NCBI GenBank assembly: GCA_964541695.1
Contig: CAZIRB010000125.1
Coordinates: 1-5,895, forward strand
Reading direction: 5' to 3'
Length of the DNA: 5,895 bases
DNA from: CAZKGE01 sp964541695
GTDB lineage: Bacteria; Bacillota; Clostridia; Christensenellales; CAG-138
Shown here in pieces: positions 1 to 5,895 of the stretch; positions within the stretch are counted from its first letter, which is position 1, and every line of letters begins with the position of its first letter. A program made the position numbers and the translations under genes. The notes beneath the pieces are model-generated. The model did not search any database. It saw only the letters and a list, made by a program, of their open reading frames with translations, and had not been told where the DNA came from.

Positions 1-38
1 GCGCCGGCCAGAACCTCTCCCTTTCATAAACTCCTCTT

Positions 39-139
39 TTTCCTTTTCTTTCGCGCAAGAAAAGGAAACGAAAAGAAAGCTAAGCGGCCCCCCCTTCCCG
101 ACTTTCTTTTGTTACTTTTCTTTTCAGAAAGAAAAGTAA
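39..139. repeat. Array of three adjacent inverted repeats (AT-rich, possible repeated palindromic element)
   Basis: Three inverted repeats lie almost end to end. The first pairs 39-50 with 57-68 (12 perfect base pairs, 6-base loop TCGCGC). The second pairs 71-79 with 102-110 (9 perfect pairs, 22-base loop holding a run of seven C). The third pairs 112-123 with 128-139 (12 perfect pairs, 4-base loop TCAG). All arms are polypyrimidine/polypurine variants of a CTTTTCTT-like word, unlike the surrounding GC-rich DNA. No arm is followed by a clean T-run in either direction, so these are not ordinary terminators. The layout resembles interspersed palindromic repeats of intergenic regions, but copy number cannot be judged from this window. 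Confidence 0.7.
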
Positions 140-211
140 AGGGAAGAAGCCGTCTGGTTTTTTCCTTCACAAGAACATTCGTACACAGCATAAAGGATGG
201 AAAAGGGTGTG

Positions 212-973
212 ATGAATTTGATCAAGGGCGTCATGTTCGACATGGGCGGAACGCTCGAGGACCTGTATTTCGACGAATCGAACGTCCGGCGGACGGCGCA
301 CGAGCTGTACCGCATTCTGCAGCGTCACAAAATCACGGTGCCCTGCGGCGAAACGGAGCTCTGGGACCGCGTGTACCCGGAGGTCCTGCGCTACAAGGCC
401 GAGGCCGAGGTCACGCTGCTGGAATTGAAGCCCGAGCAGATCTGGGCGGACTACGGCTTTTGCAACGTGCCCGTCGACCGCGAGAAGCTGATCGCGGCCA
501 GCGAGGAGATCGCGCACATGTGGGAGGTCACCTACTTTGACCGCTCGCTGCGTAAAAACGCCGACCGCATGCTCGCGGGTCTAAAGGAACTGGGCCTGTA
601 CGTAGCCGCGGTGAGCAACACGGCGAGCCTGTTTCAGGTATTTGAGACGCTGGAAACGTACGGCGTGCGGCAGTACTTCGACGACATCACGCTCTCGAGC
701 ATCGTCGGCTACCGCAAACCGCACCCGTACATCTTCCGTATCGCGCTCTGCCAAGGGCGGCTCAGGCCGGAGGAATGCGCGTTTGTCGGCGACACGCTCT
801 CGCGCGACGTGGTCGGCCCGCGCAAGATGGGCTACGGCCGCGTGTTCAAGATCAACTCGATGCTCACGCCCGTCAAGGACTGCGGCTCGTACGACGGTTT
901 CGCGCCCGACTATGAGATCACCGATATCTACGACGTGTACCGCATCCTGCGCGACGAGCGCGAAAGGGCCTGA
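212..973 (+). CDS. HAD-superfamily hydrolase (possible phosphatase) with atypical motif I
   Basis: Predicted cytoplasmic protein of 253 residues, normal for a HAD hydrolase with a helical cap. All four HAD motifs are visible. Motif I is FDMGGT with the nucleophile Asp10. Motif II is VSN with Ser135. Motif III is RKP with Lys169. Motif IV is FVGDTLSRD with Asp194 and Asp199 for magnesium. Residues about 20-110 between motifs I and II would form the cap that selects the substrate. The oddity is Gly12, where phosphatases usually have the acid/base Asp (DxD). ATG 212 is chosen because AAAAGGG at 201-207 precedes it by 4 bases. An in-frame ATG at 197 directly abuts its only purine stretch and would add five residues. 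The gene lies upstream of an ABC importer but probably in a separate transcript. The fold is secure; substrate and even reaction type are unknown. Confidence 0.88.
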   Translation: MNLIKGVMFDMGGTLEDLYFDESNVRRTAHELYRILQRHKITVPCGETELWDRVYPEVLRYKAEAEVTLLELKPEQIWADYGFCNVPVDREKLIAASEEIAHMWEVTYFDRSLRKNADRMLAGLKELGLYVAAVSNTASLFQVFETLETYGVRQYFDDITLSSIVGYRKPHPYIFRIALCQGRLRPEECAFVGDTLSRDVVGPRKMGYGRVFKINSMLTPVKDCGSYDGFAPDYEITDIYDVYRILRDERERA

Positions 974-1004
974 ACTCGCGCCGCACACGTTTGCGCCAGC
1001 GACC

Positions 1005-1022
1005 CGGCCGCAAGGTCGTTTT
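1005..1022 (+). terminator. Weak candidate intrinsic terminator after the HAD gene
   Basis: A 5-bp stem pairs CGGCC (1005-1009) with GGTCG (1014-1018), including one G-U pair. It is closed by a GCAA tetraloop of the GNRA type and followed by four T (1019-1022). It begins 31 bases past the HAD stop codon, a sensible place for a transcript end. The stem is short and the T-run is interrupted by C, so termination would be inefficient at best. Confidence 0.35.
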
Positions 1023-1114
1023 CGCGGCGACGCCGGCGGAGCCGGAGCGGCGGCCATAGCCCGTAAATCGGTCCATTCGCAACAAAACGCGCTGTCTGCC
1101 AAGCAAATTATGCC

Positions 1115-1143
1115 TTGACATACGAAATCCGGGTTGCTATACT
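1115..1143 (+). promoter_or_regulatory. Sigma-A/sigma-70 type promoter for the ABC importer operon
   Basis: TTGACA (1115-1120) is a perfect -35 box. A 17-base spacer and TATACT (1138-1143) follow, the latter one base from the TATAAT consensus. TGC directly before the -10 box forms an extended -10 element. The predicted transcription start is near 1150, about 246 bases upstream of the permease start codon. Box quality, spacing and position in a non-coding gap upstream of an operon make this the best-supported regulatory site in the window. Confidence 0.85.
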
Positions 1144-1148
1144 TAGTA

Positions 1149-1164
1149 TCGTAAACGTTTGCGA
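1149..1164 (+). promoter_or_regulatory. Operator-like dyad (LacI/GalR- or CcpA cre-like) over the predicted transcription start
   Basis: TCGTAAACGTTTGCGA is a 16-base dyad in which seven of eight positions pair; the only mismatch is T1152 against G1161. The central AAACGTTT has the CG core typical of LacI/GalR-family operators and of catabolite-responsive (cre) sites. It falls short of the usual cre consensus because the outer bases are CG rather than TG/CA. It begins 5 bases after the -10 box and would cover the start point, where a bound repressor blocks transcription. No regulator gene is present in the window. Confidence 0.55.
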
Positions 1165-1183
1165 GAATTTGCGCCCGGCGATG

Positions 1184-1234
1184 CCGAAAAGCGTTTCATC
1201 CCCTGCTTTCCCTCCAAAAACGCTTCGTTTCCGG
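1184..1234 (+). other. Predicted stem-loop in the importer operon leader
   Basis: AAGCGTTT (1189-1196) pairs perfectly with AAACGCTT (1218-1225). The helix can be extended with bulges by A1187-A1188 with T1229-T1230 and by CCG 1184-1186 with CGG 1232-1234. The loop of 21 bases is pyrimidine-rich. No T-tract follows, so it is not a terminator by itself. Its role is unknown; it could belong to a structured leader or simply be chance. Confidence 0.35.
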
Positions 1235-1293
1235 CCCGTCCCTTCGTGATTGATAGCGCAGCGCACGTTCCCTTCTCAATTCGTCAAGGCAAC

Positions 1294-1310
1294 TCCCCGA
1301 CCTAGGGGGA
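1294..1310 (+). other. Small GC hairpin in the importer operon leader
   Basis: TCCCC (1294-1298) pairs with GGGGA (1306-1310) around a 7-base loop. It sits about 75 bases before the permease ribosome binding site and is not followed by T residues. Functional significance is uncertain. Confidence 0.25.
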
Positions 1311-1395
1311 CAGCGCGACCGATACGACCATTCCCGCGGACAACACATATGGAACTTTCCTGTATGCGCTGAACAACTTGGATTGGAGTGTCAAA

Positions 1396-3234
1396 ATGCC
1401 AAACAGAAAAAAGCAAAAAGCAAAGCCGCCGTTCTCATGGGTCCGCCTGCGGAACCGGTTCCGCAGCATCGTCGGCAACCCGTTCAATATGATCGTCCTG
1501 TTCAGCCTCGTGCTTCTCTTCTGCCTGATCGTGATTCCGCTGTTCACCATGATCGGCAACACGTTTACAGTCGCCAAGGCGGAATTGCGCAACATCAGCG
1601 GCGCGAAAATCGGCGACTTCACGCTCTTTTACTGGAAATACCTGCTCGTAAGCCCGCTGACGAAGGCCATCCTGTGGGAGCCGCTTCTGCACTCTTTAAC
1701 GATCGGCCTGTTCGTAACGGTCATCTCGGTCCCGCTCGGCGCGATCCTGGCCTGGCTCATGGTGCGCACCGACATACCGGGCAAAAAGCTGCTCGGCATG
1801 CTGATCATCATCCCGTACATGATCCCGTCGTGGTGCAAGGCGCTCTCGTGGCTCGCGGTGTTCCGCAACAGCACGTCCGGCAGCCTCGGCCTTCTGACCG
1901 GCCTCGGCATCGCCATCCCCGACTGGCTGGCGTACGGCCCGTTTGCGATCATCTGCGTGATGAGCATGCATTACTACGCGTTCGCGTACATCATGGTGTC
2001 CGGGTCGCTCCGGTCGATCAACTCCGAGCTCGAGGAGATGGGCGAGATCCAGGGGGCCAACAAGCTGCAGATTCTGCGCAGTATCACGCTCCCGCTCGTG
2101 CTTCCCGCGATCCTGTCGGCGGCCATCATGACGATCTCCAAGTCGATCGGCTCCTACGGCGTGGCGGCAAACCTCGGCAACCGCATCAGCTATTACGTGC
2201 TGGCCACGCGCATGAAGGAGTTCATCAACGACAGCCCCAAGGGTGTCGGCTACGCGATGAGCATTCTGATGATCCTCATGGCCAGCGGCACGATATTCGC
2301 CAACCAAAAGATCGTCGGCGTACGCAAATCGTACGCGACCATCGGCGGCAAGGGCACGCGCAGCAATCTCATGCACATCGGCGGCGGCAAGTATCCGCTG
2401 CTGATCTTCATCGCGCTGTTTCTGTGCGTCGCCATGGTCATGCCGACGTTCGTGCTCGTGATGGAGAGCTTCCAGATCTATACCGGCGGCGGCTACGGGC
2501 TGGACAACCTTTCGATGTACGCCTGGACGGGCACGCTCGACGAGGCGCCGCTCGAATCCTACGCGTACAACGGCATATTCCGAAACACGGAGTTTATGCG
2601 CGCGCTGAAAAACACCGTCAAGCTATCGATCATCGCGTCGATCATCACGGCGTTTTTCGGCCAGTTCTTCGGTTATATCTCCACGCGCGGCCGCGGCAAA
2701 TGGTACGGCAAGCTGACCGAGCAGTTCGTGTTTATCCCGTATCTGATGCCCGGCGTGGCGTTCTCGGCGATCTACTTCGCCATGTTCAGCCAGCAGCGGA
2801 TGGGCGGGCTGATTCCGTCGCTGTACGGGACGTTCGCGCTGATCCTATTAACCTCGGTCGTCAAGCACTTCCCGTTCGCGAGCCGGTCCGGTTCGGCGAA
2901 CATGATGCAGATCAGCGTCGAGCTCGAGGAGGCCGCGGACATCGCGGGCGCAAGCTTCTGGCGGCGCATCGGCAGCATCGTCATTCCGTTGGCAAAGAAC
3001 GGCTTTATATCGGGCTTTATGCTGGTGTTCATCAGCATCGCAAAGGAGCTGGACCTCATCGCCATCCTGATGACGCCCTCCAACTACACGCTCTCCTTCC
3101 TCGCGTTTGAATACTCCAAGAGCCTGATGCCGCAGTGCGCGGACGCGATTGCGATCGTCATACTGCTGTTTATTCTGATCTGCTACCGCGTGGCGAACAT
3201 GTTCGGCGCCGATATCGGCAAGAGCTGGGGTTGA
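1396..3234 (+). CDS. ABC importer permease, fused two-domain type (iron(III)/sugar-phosphate/phosphonate-like)
   Basis: This integral membrane protein of 612 residues supplies both channel-forming halves of an ABC importer in one chain. About twelve hydrophobic segments are visible, near residues 31-54, 97-123, 132-154, 178-200, 228-255, 283-302, 333-357, 403-427, 443-465, 474-492, 530-548 and 584-600. Each half carries an EAA coupling loop that docks on the ATPase: EEMGEIQGA at 213-221, followed by TLPL, and EEAADIAGA at 511-519, followed by IPL. The basic N-terminus (RKKQK) precedes segment 1, consistent with a cytoplasmic N-terminus. A long, presumably external loop spans about 358-400. 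ATG 1396 is chosen because GGAG at 1385-1388 precedes it by 7 bases; an in-frame TTG at 1378 would add six residues. Fused permeases of this layout occur in FbpB/AfuB-type systems. It is the first gene of the operon, and substrate is not readable from sequence. Confidence 0.93.
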   Translation: MPNRKKQKAKPPFSWVRLRNRFRSIVGNPFNMIVLFSLVLLFCLIVIPLFTMIGNTFTVAKAELRNISGAKIGDFTLFYWKYLLVSPLTKAILWEPLLHSLTIGLFVTVISVPLGAILAWLMVRTDIPGKKLLGMLIIIPYMIPSWCKALSWLAVFRNSTSGSLGLLTGLGIAIPDWLAYGPFAIICVMSMHYYAFAYIMVSGSLRSINSELEEMGEIQGANKLQILRSITLPLVLPAILSAAIMTISKSIGSYGVAANLGNRISYYVLATRMKEFINDSPKGVGYAMSILMILMASGTIFANQKIVGVRKSYATIGGKGTRSNLMHIGGGKYPLLIFIALFLCVAMVMPTFVLVMESFQIYTGGGYGLDNLSMYAWTGTLDEAPLESYAYNGIFRNTEFMRALKNTVKLSIIASIITAFFGQFFGYISTRGRGKWYGKLTEQFVFIPYLMPGVAFSAIYFAMFSQQRMGGLIPSLYGTFALILLTSVVKHFPFASRSGSANMMQISVELEEAADIAGASFWRRIGSIVIPLAKNGFISGFMLVFISIAKELDLIAILMTPSNYTLSFLAFEYSKSLMPQCADAIAIVILLFILICYRVANMFGADIGKSWG

Positions 3235-3281
3235 TCGCCGTCCCCCGTGTCGCAACAGCAAGAAAGAAAGGGTTATCCGCA

Positions 3282-4427
<1,146 letters not shown>

Positions 4428-4454
4428 GAGAGTATCCGCGCGGGTGAAGGTCCA

Positions 4455-4472
4455 TCGGCCCGCCGTGGCCGA
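4455..4472 (+). other. Short intercistronic hairpin before the binding-protein gene
   Basis: TCGGCC (4455-4460) pairs with GGCCGA (4467-4472) around loop CGCCGT. No T-run follows, so it is not a terminator. Hairpins between importer genes can stabilise the mRNA of the more strongly needed binding protein. That role is inference here and the stem is short. Confidence 0.35.
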
Positions 4473-4502
4473 AAGCGAACAAAGAAGGAGGAGAATGCGA
4501 TC

Positions 4503-5819
4503 ATGAAAGTCAAACAAATACTCGCCTGCCTGCTTGCCGTCGTCTTCCTGCTCGCAACTGTCGCCGGCTGCGCCAAACCCGCGTCCGGAGCGCCGGAACC
4601 CGCCGGCGGCACGGAAGCCGCCGCGACCGGCCCGGAAGCGCAGGCGCAGGAGCCGGGCGCGCCGGACTACAACAACATGACGATGGAGGAGCTGCATCAG
4701 CTCGCCGTCGAGGAAAAGGGCACGATCACCATTTACTCCACCACCACGACGGCCCAGGCGGCGGTGAAGAAATTCCTCAAGACTTACCCGGAGTTTGAGG
4801 GCCGCATCGAGTACATCGAGTCCGATACCGCCACCGTCGCGGACCGCATCGAGACCGAGAGCGATACGGGCAACATCAACGCGGACGTGCTGCAGGTAAA
4901 GGACAACAGCGGCGAGATCTTCTATGAGCTCGTACAGTACGATTACCTGGACATCTACTACCCGACCGCCGTCTGCGAGCATGTCGACGAGGGCTTGCTC
5001 AAGTACGGCATGCCGGTGTACGCAACGTACAGCCCGTGGTATTACAACACGGCTTCCTATCCGGATGGCTGCCCGCTCAAGAGCTGGTGGGACATCGTCC
5101 AAGGCTACGACACGTCGACGGGCTCGTTCATCGATGCTTCCGGCAAGGACAACCAGTTCTGGACGATCTACACAAAGGACATCACCTCCGCGTCCTACGC
5201 CGCGCTGTGGGCGCAGCTCATCGTTGACGGCGACCTCGTTGCCGCGCAGTACGAGACGCAGTACGGCAAGCCGCTCGAGTACACCTACATGGCGGCGCTC
5301 GACAATAACCCCGGCGTCATGGAGCTGCCCGAGAACAACGGCGGCGCGGAGCTGTTCTGGCGTTTCTCGCAGATGACGATCACCGAGCTCGACGACGGCG
5401 ACCAGGTCGTGGCGGCAGTCGACGAATCGCTCAACGGCCCGACGCTCGGGCTCTGCTCCGGCAGCAAGCTGGACAACGTCAACAACGGCCTCACCATCAA
5501 CTGGGTGACGGGCCTTATGCCCTACACCGCGTTCCAGGCCTGCGACTACGTCTACTCGATCAAGGGCTGCGACAACCCCGCGGGCGCGCGGCTGTTCATC
5601 CTGTACATGCTCGGCGGCGAGGACGGGCAGAGCGGCTGCCTCGCGTCGTTCAACACGATCGGCAAGTGGTCCATCCGCGACGATTTCGTGTTTGACAAGA
5701 CGCCGTACTCGATCGAGGAAGTCAACCTAAAGGACCCGGATTTTGAGGATATCTACGGGTATTATCCGGACGTGAAGGCGTACTGGATCTACTGGCGGAG
5801 CCTCGCGCCGAGCACCTGA
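4503..5819 (+). CDS. ABC importer solute-binding lipoprotein (iron(III)/AfuA/PhnS-like)
   Basis: This protein of 438 residues should be exported, lipid-anchored and able to capture the importer's substrate outside the membrane. The N-terminus has a Lys-containing n-region, a hydrophobic core (residues 6-21) and a lipobox VAGC with Cys23 as the lipidation site. Residues 24-54 are an Ala/Pro/Gly/Glu-rich linker. The mature domain starts near 72 with GTITIYSTTT, the opening beta strand of periplasmic-binding-protein type 2 folds. It continues through a YYNT segment near 180-183 and a C-terminal NPAGARLFILYMLGGEDGQ segment (358-376), as in AfuA/FbpA-like proteins. Six Cys occur outside the lipobox (158, 190, 318, 347, 356, 379). 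AAGGAGGAG (4485-4493) precedes ATG 4503 by 9 bases. It is the third gene of the importer operon, 75 bases after the ATPase. Substrate cannot be assigned. Confidence 0.92.
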   Translation: MKVKQILACLLAVVFLLATVAGCAKPASGAPEPAGGTEAAATGPEAQAQEPGAPDYNNMTMEELHQLAVEEKGTITIYSTTTTAQAAVKKFLKTYPEFEGRIEYIESDTATVADRIETESDTGNINADVLQVKDNSGEIFYELVQYDYLDIYYPTAVCEHVDEGLLKYGMPVYATYSPWYYNTASYPDGCPLKSWWDIVQGYDTSTGSFIDASGKDNQFWTIYTKDITSASYAALWAQLIVDGDLVAAQYETQYGKPLEYTYMAALDNNPGVMELPENNGGAELFWRFSQMTITELDDGDQVVAAVDESLNGPTLGLCSGSKLDNVNNGLTINWVTGLMPYTAFQACDYVYSIKGCDNPAGARLFILYMLGGEDGQSGCLASFNTIGKWSIRDDFVFDKTPYSIEEVNLKDPDFEDIYGYYPDVKAYWIYWRSLAPST

Positions 5820-5835
5820 GGCTAGGTGCAATACG

Positions 5836-5873
5836 GTACCGTGGGCCGCACGCCGGCCCGCGGTACGCTTTTT
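5836..5873 (+). terminator. Strong intrinsic terminator-like hairpin after the binding-protein gene
   Basis: The left arm at 5836-5848 (GTACCGTGGGCCG) pairs over 13 bp with the right arm at 5854-5866, with one T-G wobble (5842/5860), around loop CACGC. A run of five T (5869-5873) follows after GC. It starts 16 bases past the binding-protein stop codon. Stem length, GC content and T-tract all fit rho-independent termination. Oddly, the ribosome binding site of the next gene begins one base after the T-tract. Confidence 0.85.
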
Positions 5874-5883
5874 CGGAGGGAAC

Positions 5884-5895
5884 ATGGCAAATACC
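5884..5895 (+). CDS. Start of a further gene, truncated by the window end
   Basis: ATG at 5884 is preceded by GGAGG (5875-5879) with 4 bases of spacing and opens a frame reading Met-Ala-Asn-Thr to the last base. Four codons do not allow any functional call. The start is judged from the good ribosome binding site and its position just after the importer operon. The gene would need read-through of the hairpin at 5836-5873, or a promoter inside the binding-protein gene. Confidence 0.55.

Larger units (their letters stand above)
974..1395 (+). other. Intergenic control region between the HAD gene and the importer operon
   Basis: This stretch of 422 bases holds no convincing gene. Its first part (974-1060) is GC-rich and hairpin-prone, including CCGGC/GCCGG at 1033-1037/1041-1045. 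A promoter and an operator-like dyad follow at 1115-1164. The rest would be the transcribed leader of the importer operon, about 245 bases long, with predicted stem-loops at 1184-1234 and 1294-1310. Two short ATG-initiated frames (1181-1249 and 1349-1372) lack ribosome binding sites. I do not recognise any known riboswitch class here. Confidence 0.75.

Noticed and set aside
166..194. Possible promoter TTCACA, 17 bases, CATAAA before the HAD gene
   Set aside because: The -10 box matches only four of six bases. The implied start near 201 would leave an 11-base leader beginning inside the purine stretch used as ribosome binding site.
109..540. Long open + frame overlapping the HAD gene
   Set aside because: Its product is Arg/Gly/Ala-rich low-complexity protein without a domain, and it runs out of frame through the well-supported HAD gene. 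It is a GC-driven shadow.
1181..1249. Frame of 22 codons (MPKSVSSPAF...) in the importer leader
   Set aside because: No ribosome binding site precedes it (CCCGGCG), the peptide has no distinctive feature, and it overlaps the predicted stem-loop.
1349..1372. Short leader frame MELSCMR-stop before the permease
   Set aside because: No ribosome binding site, no codon run suggesting attenuation, and no terminator structure follows.
1383..3110. Open frame of 575 codons inside the permease gene in another + frame
   Set aside because: The translation is rich in His, Arg, Asp and Pro with no membrane segments, while the overlapping permease frame shows two EAA loops and about twelve membrane spans.

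Overview
The window looks like chromosomal sequence from a GC-rich, Gram-positive-type bacterium, most plausibly a clostridial (gut Firmicutes-like) lineage. This is inferred from three things: strong purine-rich ribosome binding sites, a textbook TTGACA/TATACT promoter, and a lipoprotein-anchored solute-binding protein. GC is about 60% by eye. No phylogenetic marker gene is present, so the lineage is only a guess. All confidently called genes are on the + strand.

Layout. Bases 1-211 are intergenic and hold a compact AT-rich array of three back-to-back inverted repeats (39-139). A HAD-superfamily hydrolase follows (212-973), whose motif I has Gly where the second Asp normally sits. Bases 974-1395 are non-coding. 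They contain a weak hairpin/T-run after the HAD gene, a near-consensus extended -10 promoter (1115-1143), a LacI/GalR- or cre-like dyad over the predicted start point (1149-1164), and a leader of about 245 nt with stem-loops. The transporter genes come next: a fused two-domain permease (1396-3234), an ATPase with a C-terminal TOBE-type region (3282-4427), and a lipoprotein solute-binding protein (4503-5819). A strong hairpin with a T-tract (5836-5873) follows. Immediately after it, a ribosome binding site and the first four codons of another gene reach the window edge.

How the genes work together. The three transporter proteins form a complete ABC importer of the Fbp/Afu/PhnSTUV/Pot-like class: binding protein on the outer face of the membrane, a single polypeptide supplying both membrane domains, and an ATPase. 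Family members carry ferric iron, sugar phosphates, 2-aminoethylphosphonate, polyamines or thiamine, and the sequence alone does not settle the substrate. The upstream HAD protein would fit a phosphorylated substrate, but it is separated by its own probable transcript end and a new promoter, so the link is only suggestive. I see no clearly new system. The items most worth checking are the triple inverted-repeat element, the promoter/operator/long-leader control region, and the terminator-like hairpin directly abutting the next gene's ribosome binding site.
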